Shown: positions 1 to 9,844, numbered from the stretch's first letter. The stretch: 64,000 bases of DNA from Bacillus shivajii (GCF_020519665.1 NZ_CP084703.1:2356001-2420000); one strand, 5' to 3'. Numbers and translations: made by a program. Notes: generated from the letters alone by a model not told the origin.

Positions 1-347
1 AGTCCTGTTGTTTCCGTATCAAAAAAGAGCAACTTTTCAACCGCAACACCTTTTAACGATAGCGGGTGGTTTACTTGAAGCTCTTCCCAAAGATCATTTA
101 TTTGTAGCATATCCTGATAAAATAAATGGTTTTGGTTAGGGTAAAATTGCTGCTTCTTATATGATACCTCCCCATCAAATGTGACTGGCTTAAAGCCTAA
201 CTTTCTCCATTCACTCTCTAAAACGTCAACCTGCGTTGTTAAATCTTCATCTAAATTTTGTTTACTTTTTGCTCCTGTCATTTCACCAGAACTTTTCTCA
301 GTGTTTAAATGTGTCTTCATCCGATTTAACTTTGATTTTAAACTCAT
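1..347 (-). CDS. mrfB: MrfB/YprB exonuclease-like protein, N-terminal part (runs off the window)
   Basis: The minus strand reads from an ATG at 347, preceded by AAGGTGAT, out of the left edge of the window, giving about 115 residues. The first roughly 100 residues are polar and lysine-rich; the visible end is FFDTETTG, the first catalytic motif (DxE) of DEDD-type 3'-5' exonucleases. This matches B. subtilis YprB (MrfB), which works with the helicase YprA (MrfA) in repair of mitomycin-type DNA damage. The partner helicase gene is in this window at 4179-6449, but a germination operon lies between the two. The remaining exonuclease motifs are outside the window, so the assignment rests on the motif plus the linkage to mrfA. 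Confidence 0.8.
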   Translation of the reverse strand, partial: MSLKSKLNRMKTHLNTEKSSGEMTGAKSKQNLDEDLTTQVDVLESEWRKLGFKPVTFDGEVSYKKQQFYPNQNHLFYQDMLQINDLWEELQVNHPLSLKGVAVEKLLFFDTETTG

Positions 348-379
348 TATCTATCACCTTAAGCTTTATATTTTTCATT

Positions 380-411
380 TGAATAGAAATCGTTCACTTG
401 TTTACATACTA
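380..411 (+). promoter_or_regulatory. Sigma-G-like promoter of the germination operon
   Basis: TGAATA (380-385) and CATACTA (405-411) match the -35 and -10 consensus of forespore sigma-G promoters. The spacer is 19 bp, one base longer than usual. The site lies 43 bp upstream of the TTG start of the gerA-type gene. Germination receptors in B. subtilis are sigma-G controlled, which fits. Confidence 0.6.
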
Positions 412-453
412 ACACAAAGTGAACACTTACTTAGGAACGAAGGGGCCATTGCG

Positions 454-1941
454 TTGTCTAAGAAACCAATGAAAACATACGAAAAAACGTGGAAAGATAT
501 TATTCATGAATGTAGCCAGTCTGATGATTTTATTATTGATGAAGTCCAAAGCTCTTATCAAACCTTTCATATTAGCTATTTCGAAACAGTTGTTGATGAA
601 CAACGGCTGCAAAGTAAAGTCATTAAAAACTTAAAAGAAAAAAAGTATGAAACACTTGAGGATATTTATTCTCAGCTTTCATTTGAAGAAATGAAAATCA
701 TCTCTTCGCCTGACGATTTAGAAGAAGGGTTAATTACCGGCAATGTTCTTATTAAACTTAAAGAAAACGATGAGCACGGTCTTTTGATTGTTTTGTCTCA
801 TAGCGAAAACCGAATCGTTAGTGTACCTGAAGTTGAATACAGTGTAATCGGTCCAAAAGAAGCGTTTGTTGAAAACTTAGATGTAAATATTAATCTCATT
901 CGTAAACGTATACCTACCACTGATTTTGTTGTGAAAAAACTAAAAGTAGGAACACTAACTCATACTGATGTTGCGGTCGTATATTTAAAGTCGATTGCTA
1001 ACGAAGAAGATGTAAGAACGGCGCTTCAACGAATCGAAGAGATTGATTATGATGAAATCGAAGATAGTTCCTACTTATCCCAATTCATTGAAGACAATAA
1101 AAACAGCCCTTTTCCTCAAACAGTTGATACCGAAAGGCCTGATCGTGTAGCAGGCGTATTATCTCAAGGAAAAATAGCTATTTTAGTTAACGGTTCTCCA
1201 GCTGCTTTAACAGCACCAACAACGCTGATTGAATTCTTTTCTGCCTTTGAAGATTATTATATTGCTTGGCATATGGCGTCAGTCTTTCGATTGATTCGTT
1301 TATGCGCTGTCCTTTTTTCAGTTTTTGCAACACCGATATATGTCGCCGTTATTACATTCCATGTAGAAATGATTCCAAGGGATTTAATGGCTACGTTAAT
1401 TTTAACGCGCGAGCAAGTCCCTTTTCCGCCAATTATAGAAGCACTATTTTTAGAGTTAACGATCGAACTATTACGAGAAGCAGGAGCAAGATTGCCAACA
1501 AAGGTTGGTCAAACAATTGGGATTGTCGGTGGGATCGTTATTGGTACAGCAGCAGTAGAAGCTGGATTAACAAGTAATGTGCTACTGATCATTGTTGCAC
1601 TCGCCGCTTTAGCATCTTTTACGACACCTATTTATCGGATCGGTAATACGATTCGACTTATGCGTTTTCCTTTTTTAATCATTGCTCAACTGTGGGGGTT
1701 AATTGGAATCTCCTTACTTATGACGTTTACACTGATTCACCTTATCAGCTTAAAATCATTAGGGCGTCCTTACCTTGCACCAATCTATCCGCCGATTGTG
1801 AAAGACCTTCGGGATTCTTTTATTCGTCTCCCGTTTAGTTTTCAAAGTAAACGTCCATTAACAACGCAAACGAAAGACGAAACGAAGTTTTCCGTAAAAG
1901 ATGCAAAGATGAAAAATGATATTGATCACGATATCCAATAA
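454..1941 (+). CDS. Spore germination receptor A subunit (GerA family)
   Basis: Encodes 495 residues. The first subunit of a GerA/GerB/GerK-type nutrient germinant receptor, which sits in the inner spore membrane. A long hydrophilic N-terminal half (to about residue 265) is followed by a cluster of hydrophobic segments (about 275-460) and a short charged tail, as usual for the family. I chose the TTG at 454 because AAGGGG lies about 8 bp upstream; the open frame continues upstream to 181 but overlaps the divergent mrfB start and has no site there. It begins a three-gene operon, followed after 20 bp by the B subunit. Which germinant it senses cannot be told from sequence. Confidence 0.92.
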   Translation: MSKKPMKTYEKTWKDIIHECSQSDDFIIDEVQSSYQTFHISYFETVVDEQRLQSKVIKNLKEKKYETLEDIYSQLSFEEMKIISSPDDLEEGLITGNVLIKLKENDEHGLLIVLSHSENRIVSVPEVEYSVIGPKEAFVENLDVNINLIRKRIPTTDFVVKKLKVGTLTHTDVAVVYLKSIANEEDVRTALQRIEEIDYDEIEDSSYLSQFIEDNKNSPFPQTVDTERPDRVAGVLSQGKIAILVNGSPAALTAPTTLIEFFSAFEDYYIAWHMASVFRLIRLCAVLFSVFATPIYVAVITFHVEMIPRDLMATLILTREQVPFPPIIEALFLELTIELLREAGARLPTKVGQTIGIVGGIVIGTAAVEAGLTSNVLLIIVALAALASFTTPIYRIGNTIRLMRFPFLIIAQLWGLIGISLLMTFTLIHLISLKSLGRPYLAPIYPPIVKDLRDSFIRLPFSFQSKRPLTTQTKDETKFSVKDAKMKNDIDHDIQ

Positions 1942-1961
1942 GTACTGAGGAGGGACACTTT

Positions 1962-3080
1962 GTGAAACAAATACATTCCATGAACCACGTTTCACCGAAA
2001 TTAGTGTTTTTCCTGATACATACTTCTCAAATTGGGGTCGGCATCCTCATGTTTACTCGTTTTATTGCTGAAGATGCTGGATATCAAGCTTGGATTGGTG
2101 TCTTTTTGACTGGTGCTTTTTTACATCTTATTATTTGGATGATGTACCGACTTTTAAATCGTCAAGAGAAAGTGAATGACCTTGTAAAGGTACACTCCTA
2201 TTACTTCGGTAAAAAACTGGGAGCAATCTTAAGCTTTTTATTGATTGTTTATTTTTTTGCATCTTCTCTTACTGTGTTAAGAACGTATATTGAAATCATC
2301 CAAATTTGGATGTTCCCTCAATTATATACATTAGAACTTGGCATTCCTATTGTCCTTCTTGCTGTGTATTGTATATGGCAAGGATTTCGAGTCGTTACTG
2401 GCATTGCGTTTTTAGGGGTAATAATCCCATTATGGCTCATATTTACAATTGCGGCACCGCTAGAGTTTGCGAACCTTGAATATTTATTACCACTCTTTCA
2501 AACAACATTTCAGGATCAATTATCCGTTTTTAGTACGATGACCCTTAGTTTTCTAGGACTTGAAGCTCTGCTCATTTACTATCCGTATATACAACAAGGA
2601 AAACAGTCCCAAAAATGGGCACACTTTGGTCATTTATTTACTACAGTTTTATATGTCACTGTGGCGATTGTGTCATTTTTATTTTACACAGAAAGCCATC
2701 TAGAGCGACTCGTCTATCCGACGTTAAGTATGTGGAAGATTCTCGAATTACCATTTATTGAACGATTTGAATACATTGGGATATCCGTTTGGTTATTCGT
2801 CGTGTTTCCTAACATCACCATTTTCCTATGGGCAGCAAGCAGGGCAATGAAACAAACGTTTAAAATCACACAGAAGAAAGCACTGATCTTACTCGCTGGA
2901 TTACTAGTTATTTGTTTATATCCACTAGAAACGAGAACAGAGGTTGTCTTTTTAAAAGAAAGGGTTTCAATGGCAGGTTTTTACCTTATATATGTGTATA
3001 TACCTACATTGTTTATCATAACAGCTTTGATACATAAATGGAGGAATCGTTCAAATGGTCGCCAAAAAGCTTCGATATAA
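1962..3080 (+). CDS. Spore germination receptor B subunit (GerB family, APC-type permease fold)
   Basis: Encodes 372 residues with about ten hydrophobic segments throughout, the pattern of GerB endospore-germination permeases. In characterised receptors this subunit contributes to germinant recognition in the inner spore membrane. It starts with GTG preceded by GAGGAGGG and follows the A subunit by 20 bp. Its last 26 bp overlap the start of the C subunit, so translation is probably coupled. Confidence 0.92.
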   Translation: MKQIHSMNHVSPKLVFFLIHTSQIGVGILMFTRFIAEDAGYQAWIGVFLTGAFLHLIIWMMYRLLNRQEKVNDLVKVHSYYFGKKLGAILSFLLIVYFFASSLTVLRTYIEIIQIWMFPQLYTLELGIPIVLLAVYCIWQGFRVVTGIAFLGVIIPLWLIFTIAAPLEFANLEYLLPLFQTTFQDQLSVFSTMTLSFLGLEALLIYYPYIQQGKQSQKWAHFGHLFTTVLYVTVAIVSFLFYTESHLERLVYPTLSMWKILELPFIERFEYIGISVWLFVVFPNITIFLWAASRAMKQTFKITQKKALILLAGLLVICLYPLETRTEVVFLKERVSMAGFYLIYVYIPTLFIITALIHKWRNRSNGRQKASI

Positions 3081-4149
3081 ATATGGGCTATTTTTATTTG
3101 TGCTGTTCATCCAGGCTGGCTGTGTTGAACAACAGATTTTAGATGAGCAAAAATTAATCTTTGGTGTGGGGTATGACTTAGTCGATGAGGATAAGATCGA
3201 AGGGACGGTGTCTATCCCAACCTTTCAAACGGAGGCACAAGTAGAAAGTGTAACGATTTCTGCAACTGCGAAAACATCAAGAGATATAGGTACACTTCTT
3301 GAAACAAAATCGTCGAGGCCTTTGCACCCTGGAAAAATAAAATCTATTCTTTTTGATTATCATTTAGCTGAGAATGGAATTATGACATTATTAGATACAT
3401 TTATACGCGACCCGAATATTGGTTTACGCATTTTTTTGGCAACAGTAGACAAAGGCTCCACCAAAGAGCTATTAACAGAAGACTACAATTTAGAAGAGGA
3501 TACAGCGACCTATATTGAAGAAATGATTGAACAAAATATAGATAGGCAAACAATCCCAACCTCAAATATCTTCACTTTTATTTCTAGTTACTTTCAAGAA
3601 GGGAAAGACGCCTTTCTTCCCAATATTCAACTTAATGATGAACAAATTCAAATAACCGGATTAACGCTATTTAAAGGGGACCGCGCAGTTCATCGATTGA
3701 ACTTACGCCAAGCTTTTTTAATCAAGTTGTTAGTAGAACCTGCTAGAGAAGGCACTTACGAACTTACATTAAATGAAGAGGATGATGAGTACGCTGTTAT
3801 TCGTAATATTAGTTCGAATAATGATGTGACAGTCGATTTATCGAAAAGAATCCCTGAAATAGATGTATCAGTTCAGTTCAAAGGAAAGGTTAAGGAGTAT
3901 TCAGGACATACATTAGATGAAAAAAAAGTGAAAGAAATTCAAAGGTCCTTAGAAAAAACACTTTCAAAAGAAATGAACCGTCTAATCTTTCTTTTACAGA
4001 AGAAAAAAGTTGATCCAATAGGATTTGGGGCAAAAGTAAAAGCGAAGGATAAACATTTTGATCTAGAGAAATGGAATAAACAATACCATTTAGCCCCAAT
4101 TCGTGCAAGTATTGATGTTGTTATAACAGAAACCGGCGTCGAAGAATAA
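3055..4149 (+). CDS. Spore germination receptor C subunit, Ger(x)C lipoprotein
   Basis: Encodes 364 residues with an N-terminal signal of lipoprotein type; IQAGC at residues 19-23 gives lipidation at Cys23. The rest is hydrophilic and of the usual length for GerAC/GerBC/GerKC. Lipid attachment by Lgt would anchor it to the inner spore membrane next to the A and B subunits. The ATG at 3055 has GGAGG upstream inside the gerB-type gene. Third and last gene of the operon; a hairpin follows the stop codon. Confidence 0.92.
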   Translation: MVAKKLRYKYGLFLFVLFIQAGCVEQQILDEQKLIFGVGYDLVDEDKIEGTVSIPTFQTEAQVESVTISATAKTSRDIGTLLETKSSRPLHPGKIKSILFDYHLAENGIMTLLDTFIRDPNIGLRIFLATVDKGSTKELLTEDYNLEEDTATYIEEMIEQNIDRQTIPTSNIFTFISSYFQEGKDAFLPNIQLNDEQIQITGLTLFKGDRAVHRLNLRQAFLIKLLVEPAREGTYELTLNEEDDEYAVIRNISSNNDVTVDLSKRIPEIDVSVQFKGKVKEYSGHTLDEKKVKEIQRSLEKTLSKEMNRLIFLLQKKKVDPIGFGAKVKAKDKHFDLEKWNKQYHLAPIRASIDVVITETGVEE

Positions 4150-4152
4150 TGA

Positions 4153-4179
4153 AAGAGGTTGACCAATTGGCAACCTCTT
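4153..4179. terminator. Hairpin between convergent germination operon and mrfA
   Basis: AAGAGGTTG and CAACCTCTT form a 9-bp stem with a 9-base loop exactly between the two convergent stop codons. There is no clean T-run on either side, so it may act as a bidirectional but weak terminator. Confidence 0.5.
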
Positions 4180-6449
4180 CATTCATGAGTTAAACTCGAT
4201 TTTATAAGTTTCGATACTTCTTTTTTTACATTTAAATCCGAGCTCGTACTACCAACCCCGACACAAGTAGGGCACCCGCCTTCACACGGGCAAGATTGAA
4301 CAAAGTTCAAAGCGTCCAACAATATTTGTTCCGTTTGTTCATAAACACTTTTACTTAAGCCAATTCCACCTGGATACCTGTCATATAAAAAGATTGTTGG
4401 CTTTTGTGAATGAATCGCTTTTACTTCTGGCACAGCATGTAAATCATTTTTATCACACATGACCTTTACACAAGCAACGTGTTGCAACACGTGAGCTCCG
4501 CCCATTAAGATTTGTTCCATGACGTTTTCATTCCACTGTTCAAAAAACTCAGGTTGAAATGTAATGGCAATCCCGTTTGAATGAAGCTCTTGCTCTGGTA
4601 GATGTATTGGTCCTGAACCGATGTTTTCAAATGTTTCTAATTTAATCTTTTTGAAGATCGTCGCCATCGCTGTGACCATGACATCTCCATATTGAAGTTC
4701 GTGACGACCGAGATGACGTTTTTCATCTATTTCTAACACTTTCAGCTGAATTGCAAGGTTAGCATCTGTAAAATATTCAACATCTACCTCTCTTACGAAC
4801 GCCTTTTTTTCATCCCAATCGAGAAATTCTACTTGATATTGCGTTCCCTCATGTAGGTAGATTGCTTCATCATGCAGTAACGTCATCGCACTAAACGTAT
4901 CCATTTCTCCAATCACGCGATGCTTTTCTACATTCGTTTGGTCAATGATCACGACGTTTTCCTGTGCAGCTGAACGAAGGCTAATATTGTGAGCGGGAAA
5001 GGCATCATTCATCCAGAACCATTGGTTGCCTTGCGCATGTAAAACCCTTTCCTCTGTTAAATATTCTAAGATTTCTTCAATTGGTGTACCATCAAACGTT
5101 TCACCTTGTTTGAACGGTAGTTCGTATGCAGCACATTTAATGTGATCGACAAGAATAATTAAATTATCTTTATTAATTCGTGCGGTTTCTGGTGTACTAT
5201 GAAAGAAAAATTCAGGATGCTGAAAAATGTATTGGTCAATTGGGCTTGAGTTGGCAACCATAATAACAATTGATTCATCCTGTCTTCTTCCGGCCCTTCC
5301 TGCTTGCTGCCAGCTCGAAGCAATCGATCCTGGATAACCACTCATCACACATACTTGCAGTTGACCTATATCTACTCCTAATTCAAGAGCATTCGTACTA
5401 ACGACTCCAACCGTTTCACCTTGACGCAAGCTTCTTTCGATTTCGCGGCGCTGGTTCGGGAGATAGCCCCCTCGATAACCACGTATCGACTTTTTGTTCA
5501 ATTCATTTTTCACAAGCTCCTGTAAATGGCTTAATATGATTTCTACTCGGACTCGACTCCTAGCAAAAACAATCGTTTGGATCCGCTCTTTTAAAAATGT
5601 CGATGCAATGTCATTGACGACTTTCGTAGCGCTTTTTCTTATGTTTAATTGTTTATTCACAACAGGAGGATTATAAAGGACAAAATGTTTTTTCCCTTTT
5701 GGTGCACCATTATTATCGATCAAACGTACGTTCTCACCTATTAACTCCGTGCACAATTCCTTTGGGTTTGCAATGGTTGCTGATGTACAAATGAATGTCG
5801 GGTTACTTCCGTAATAAGCACAAATACGCTTTAGTCTACGAATAACATTTGCAACATGTGAACCGAATATCCCACGATAAGTGTGCAACTCATCAATAAC
5901 AACTGTCTCTAAGTTTTCAAAAAGAGAGATCCATTTCGTATGGTGAGGTAAAATTGCCGAATGAAGCATATCAGGGTTTGTAATCACTACATGTCCTGCT
6001 TTCCGTACGACTTGGCGAATGTTGGCCGGTGTATCGCCGTCATATGTATAACTGTTTATGTTTACATCAAGATCATCAATAAACTCATTTAATTCACTTT
6101 TTTGGTCTTGAGCTAATGCTTTTGTTGGAAAAATGTAAAGTGCTCTACTTTCCCTATTTTCAATATGCCGTTGCAAAACAGGGAGATTGTAACATAACGT
6201 TTTCCCAGAAGCCGTTGGTGTAACGGCCACGATATTTTCATGATTCATTACAGCTTCAAACGCCGAAGCTTGGTGTGTATATAATTCATGGATGTTCCTT
6301 TTCTGTAATGCTTCACGTATTCTTTTATCTAATTTTATTGGAAAAGAAGCTGTTTTCGCCGCTTGTTCCTTCATCTCATGCCAATGAGCGACATGCTCGT
6401 CTCGCTTTAACTCATTTATTAATTGGTCGATTGACTTTTTACCAAACAC
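4179..6449 (-). CDS. mrfA: MrfA/YprA DEAD/H-box DNA-repair helicase
   Basis: Encodes 756 residues from the GTG at 6449, close to B. subtilis YprA in length. Walker A TPTASGKT is near residue 77, the DEAH-type box is DELH, motif III reads SATIAN, and the helicase C domain carries QQAGRAGRR. The C-terminal region holds a cysteine cluster, CPCEGGCPTC, as in the MrfA zinc-binding domain. MrfA with exonuclease MrfB repairs mitomycin-type lesions in B. subtilis. I prefer the GTG because AAGGGGGAG lies 7 bp upstream; an in-frame ATG at 6467 has no ribosome-binding site. mrfB lies about 3.8 kb away at 1-347 in the same orientation, separated by the ger operon. Confidence 0.93.
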   Translation of the reverse strand: MFGKKSIDQLINELKRDEHVAHWHEMKEQAAKTASFPIKLDKRIREALQKRNIHELYTHQASAFEAVMNHENIVAVTPTASGKTLCYNLPVLQRHIENRESRALYIFPTKALAQDQKSELNEFIDDLDVNINSYTYDGDTPANIRQVVRKAGHVVITNPDMLHSAILPHHTKWISLFENLETVVIDELHTYRGIFGSHVANVIRRLKRICAYYGSNPTFICTSATIANPKELCTELIGENVRLIDNNGAPKGKKHFVLYNPPVVNKQLNIRKSATKVVNDIASTFLKERIQTIVFARSRVRVEIILSHLQELVKNELNKKSIRGYRGGYLPNQRREIERSLRQGETVGVVSTNALELGVDIGQLQVCVMSGYPGSIASSWQQAGRAGRRQDESIVIMVANSSPIDQYIFQHPEFFFHSTPETARINKDNLIILVDHIKCAAYELPFKQGETFDGTPIEEILEYLTEERVLHAQGNQWFWMNDAFPAHNISLRSAAQENVVIIDQTNVEKHRVIGEMDTFSAMTLLHDEAIYLHEGTQYQVEFLDWDEKKAFVREVDVEYFTDANLAIQLKVLEIDEKRHLGRHELQYGDVMVTAMATIFKKIKLETFENIGSGPIHLPEQELHSNGIAITFQPEFFEQWNENVMEQILMGGAHVLQHVACVKVMCDKNDLHAVPEVKAIHSQKPTIFLYDRYPGGIGLSKSVYEQTEQILLDALNFVQSCPCEGGCPTCVGVGSTSSDLNVKKEVSKLIKSSLTHE

Positions 6450-6676
6450 AGCAATCTCCCCCTTCATGATTTTATTATAGCGAATGTATGTTTGGATGAC
6501 AAAATGTTTTTATTTAAGTTGAGTTTAGTTTACATAATAATATTACAGTAACCGTATGTTGTGAGACATGAAAACTTGATCTCTCTACTCTTGTTCATAA
6601 GTAATGGTAGTAAATATATAGTATGGATACTCATACTTTTGTACAAGACTAATGATTAAAAAGGAGTATTTATATA

Positions 6677-7111
6677 ATGAAGCATTTCAATATCTTATTG
6701 TTCAAGTTTATCGTAAGTCTTGCCGTATTTTGGATTAGTTTAGGGCTGTTTTTCGGTGGAACGTTTGTGGAGATCATTTCATTTAGCTTATTAGTTACTG
6801 TAATTTCTTACTTTATTGGAGACCTCATGATTCTCCCGCAAATTGGTAAAACGAATGCGGTTGTCGTTGATTTTTTCTTAACGTATACACTCGTCTTTTT
6901 ATTTGGTGGGATCTTCTTCCATAGTTATTTAATGATCGGATGGGGAAGTATCATTTCCGCAAGCCTTATTGCAGGTTCAGAACTGTTTATTCATGCCTAT
7001 ATCATGAAAAATGTGAAGCATACTAGTCGAGCAAAACAACGAAATTTCAAGCCAAATTTTGCTTTTGAGTTTGCAGAAGAAAATGAGCCTGACCCTAACA
7101 AAGATAAATAA
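6677..7111 (+). CDS. YndM-like DUF2512 membrane protein
   Basis: Encodes 144 residues with four hydrophobic segments in the first 110 residues and a charged C-terminal tail. The N-terminal pattern, with an internal GDLMILP stretch, resembles the DUF2512/YndM family of Bacillus membrane proteins of unknown function. AAAGGAG precedes the ATG by about 10 bp. It is a monocistronic gene divergent from mrfA and ends at a clear bidirectional terminator. Confidence 0.75.
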   Translation: MKHFNILLFKFIVSLAVFWISLGLFFGGTFVEIISFSLLVTVISYFIGDLMILPQIGKTNAVVVDFFLTYTLVFLFGGIFFHSYLMIGWGSIISASLIAGSELFIHAYIMKNVKHTSRAKQRNFKPNFAFEFAEENEPDPNKDK

Positions 7112-7136
7112 TCAGACTTACACATAAATATTAAGA

Positions 7137-7169
7137 AAACCGACTACTAACGTAACAAGTAGTCGGTTT
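7137..7169. terminator. Bidirectional terminator
   Basis: AAACCGACTACT pairs perfectly with AGTAGTCGGTTT across a 9-base loop, between the convergent stops of the YndM-like gene and the GGDEF gene. Confidence 0.8.
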
Positions 7170-7172
7170 AAA

Positions 7173-8264
7173 TTATGTTAACAATCTTGCTTCTCGAGAA
7201 AACTTATAGTTGTTTTCCCCTCTTTTTTTTGCTAAATACATTGCTGAATCTGCTTTTTTGATCAAAGTGTTTATATTATCACCATCATTGGGATATACGC
7301 TTATTCCAATACTAAGAGAATTAAAGTGATCCTTCCCATTTAATTCAAATGGTTCATTAAAATGATTTACAAGATGGTCAGCAATCATTTTCACTTTTTC
7401 GCTTGAAGAAATCTCTAACAAAATAATAAATTCATCCCCACTAAGTCGTGCAACAATATCTTGTTGGCGTACACTTTTTTCTAACCTTTCAGCTACTTGT
7501 TTCAGCAATTGATCTCCTGCATCATGCCCTAACGTATCATTTATAGATTTAAATTCATCTAAATCTATAAAAAGTACAGCCAACTTTTGCTGATATTGTT
7601 TACAACGAGTTAATTCTTTTTGAAAATATTCGTTTAGCATTTTTCGATTCGGTAAATTCGTTAAGTTATCATAATATGCCATATGATGAAGCTTTTCTTC
7701 CATTTGTTTGCGCTCTGTAATATCATAAGCAACACCGTTTAACTTTATTAATTTACCAGAATGATTATAAATAGGATTCCCAAATGCTTCCAACCACCTT
7801 GTTTCACCATCTTTACGTATAAATCTCCATTCATCCCTTGAAGGATCTCCTGATAATAAATGTCGATAAAAACGATTAGCCTTTTCTTTATCATCAGAAT
7901 AAACAGTTGAAAGCCATAGTTCATAATCTTCTTCGAATTCTTTCGCAGAATAGCCATATAAACTTTCGATCCCTTTCGAAACCTTAAGTTTTTGTTCGGT
8001 TAGATCGTTTGTCCATAAAAACGAAGCACTATTATTAAAAAGACTATCTAGCTCGGCTTTACGATCTTTAAGTTTATCTAAATAATAATTTGCTTTATCA
8101 TACTGCTTTCCTAACCACCATGGCACTGGTAGTAAAAGAAACAATATAAAGATTAAATCATAATAAGGTTCCGCTAACTTCCCCATTAAATAACGATAAA
8201 TTAATATTCCTACATAGATTGCAATAATAAGCAGAGTAGCCAACATTCTTCCCGTATGTTTCAA
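7173..8264 (-). CDS. Membrane PAS-GGDEF protein, putative diguanylate cyclase
   Basis: Encodes 363 residues. Two hydrophobic segments occupy residues 8-52, then a PAS/PAC domain (about 70-180) and a GGDEF domain (about 195-355). The active-site loop reads RLSGDEF; Ser in the first Gly position is common in active cyclases, so c-di-GMP synthesis from two GTP is plausible but unproven. The start is TTG at 8264 with AAAGGGG about 10 bp upstream. A paralogue with the same membrane-linker region plus an EAL domain lies at 17127-19433, so the window holds both potential synthesis and breakdown of c-di-GMP. Confidence 0.88.
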   Translation of the reverse strand: MKHTGRMLATLLIIAIYVGILIYRYLMGKLAEPYYDLIFILFLLLPVPWWLGKQYDKANYYLDKLKDRKAELDSLFNNSASFLWTNDLTEQKLKVSKGIESLYGYSAKEFEEDYELWLSTVYSDDKEKANRFYRHLLSGDPSRDEWRFIRKDGETRWLEAFGNPIYNHSGKLIKLNGVAYDITERKQMEEKLHHMAYYDNLTNLPNRKMLNEYFQKELTRCKQYQQKLAVLFIDLDEFKSINDTLGHDAGDQLLKQVAERLEKSVRQQDIVARLSGDEFIILLEISSSEKVKMIADHLVNHFNEPFELNGKDHFNSLSIGISVYPNDGDNINTLIKKADSAMYLAKKRGENNYKFSREARLLT

Positions 8265-8519
8265 GACCTCTTATCCCCTTTAAAGACTGTAAAAATAGCT
8301 GTCTACATTTTCACAGTTTTTTCAGCTTGATATATTTTACCATCAAACATTTTCTACAGCTAGGTATTTATTCCCCCTAATAACCCCTTACTAAACTTTT
8401 TGGTTCAGCACCGCTCTTATAAATCACTATCTTTCTTATGCTAATAAACTTTTACATATATTTCTATCACTTGTTTAATAATACACTTAGTTGAATTCAC
8501 ATTTCGGAGGTACGTCTTC

Positions 8520-9311
8520 ATGAGCTTCATAAAGGTAGATCAAACGATGTTGGAAAGACGTAAAATCCACCATTCAGTTTCTTACCACGATAACCTTATA
8601 ACATACAGACATCCGTGGGTTGTAGCATGGTGGTCAGCTGCATTACCTGGTTTTGGCCACTTTATGTTATGTAAGTTTGTAACTGGGTTTATTCTATTTA
8701 TTTGGGAAATTACAGTAAACGTTAATGCAGGAATAAATGCTGCATTAATGTACTCAATGATCGGAGAAATGGAAAAAGCTATTGAGGTAATAAATCCAAA
8801 CTGGCTACTGTTATATCCAAGTGTTTACGTATATGGAATATGGGATTCATATCGAAGAACCGTTGAAATGAATGGACAATATGTCCTTGCATACAGAGAA
8901 AATAGTTCAATAACTCCTTTCAAAATAAGTGCTTTAGAAATTAACTTTTTAGACCGAAGACAACCTTGGATTTCTGCAATATGCTCAATACTCGCCCCTG
9001 GCTTAGGGTATTTATACATCAATCGTATACCGAGTGCTGTTTTTACAATCATTTGGTGGATCGTTATTATTTATTTTTCAAACTTTTACGAAGCATTACT
9101 ACATACGATGCTCGGAGATATTTCTTATGCACTTTCTATATTAAATCCGCAATGGTTTTTGTTCATCCCCTCAATTTATGTATTTTCTATTTATGATAGT
9201 TACGCATATACCGTCGACCTAAACAAAGTGTTTGAAAAAGAACAGGCGAATTATCTCAAAAGGAATTATCAGAATAACGCTATTGAAAAACTCGCAAAGT
9301 TAAAGAAATAA
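8520..9311 (+). CDS. Membrane protein built from two tandem copies of one module
   Basis: Encodes 263 residues, function unknown. Residues about 29-120 and 141-240 are two versions of the same module: each starts with a PW-x-ISA/VAWWSA type hydrophobic stretch with a Pro-Gly-hGH/Y turn (ALPGFGHF, LAPGLGYL), has a second membrane segment rich in Trp, and ends NPNWLLLYPSVYVYGIWDSY or NPQWFLFIPSIYVFSIYDSY. This indicates an internal duplication giving four or more membrane segments. CGGAGGT precedes the ATG. Two further membrane-protein genes follow in the same direction, the first after 15 bp, so they may form an operon. Confidence 0.75.
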   Translation: MSFIKVDQTMLERRKIHHSVSYHDNLITYRHPWVVAWWSAALPGFGHFMLCKFVTGFILFIWEITVNVNAGINAALMYSMIGEMEKAIEVINPNWLLLYPSVYVYGIWDSYRRTVEMNGQYVLAYRENSSITPFKISALEINFLDRRQPWISAICSILAPGLGYLYINRIPSAVFTIIWWIVIIYFSNFYEALLHTMLGDISYALSILNPQWFLFIPSIYVFSIYDSYAYTVDLNKVFEKEQANYLKRNYQNNAIEKLAKLKK

Positions 9312-9326
9312 TAAGGAGTTAAAGAT

Positions 9327-9806
9327 ATGTACATCATCTCTACTTTTGAATACTCTTCAAAATTAGAATTAGCACTCTCGGAACTAGAGCAAAAGGGCAT
9401 TCCAAAAGAGAACATTCTTGCTTTTCCTCTAGATAAACGTGTTGAAGAAGCAAAGTTATTTGATTCAATCCATCAATCAGATGGCATGAGTTTATTTGAC
9501 TTAGCTGCTGTTTTTGGAATGATTTTTATGCTTGTGGGGAGTATTTATGGATATATTTTAAATTTAGGGCCTATCATTTGGGGAGTTATTGGCTTAATTA
9601 TTGGACTGATTATCGGCTTTCTAATTGATTTTTACCTTTACAAAAAGAATTATCAAAAAAAGGCCAACATGAGTAAGGGTAGAAAATCAGAAGTCGTTAT
9701 TATTGTTGAGTGTAGTGAGGAGAAGGTTGAAAAGGTAGAAGACATACTTTGGAGCCATTTATCTTTCGGTATTTGCCGTGTTAAAAGTAATAACCCTATT
9801 CAGTAA
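9327..9806 (+). CDS. Small membrane protein with central glycine-rich hairpin
   Basis: Encodes 159 residues, not recognised. A soluble N-terminal part (about 55 residues) is followed by two hydrophobic segments (about 56-110) rich in Gly and Ile, reminiscent of glycine-zipper membrane hairpins, and then a charged C-terminal domain containing VVIIVECSEEKVEKVE. AAGGAG lies before the ATG, 15 bp after the preceding stop codon, which suggests co-transcription. Confidence 0.7.
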   Translation: MYIISTFEYSSKLELALSELEQKGIPKENILAFPLDKRVEEAKLFDSIHQSDGMSLFDLAAVFGMIFMLVGSIYGYILNLGPIIWGVIGLIIGLIIGFLIDFYLYKKNYQKKANMSKGRKSEVVIIVECSEEKVEKVEDILWSHLSFGICRVKSNNPIQ

Positions 9807-9844
9807 AAAACAACTTATTACCTTACTGTGTGTAGTAAAAAAGG

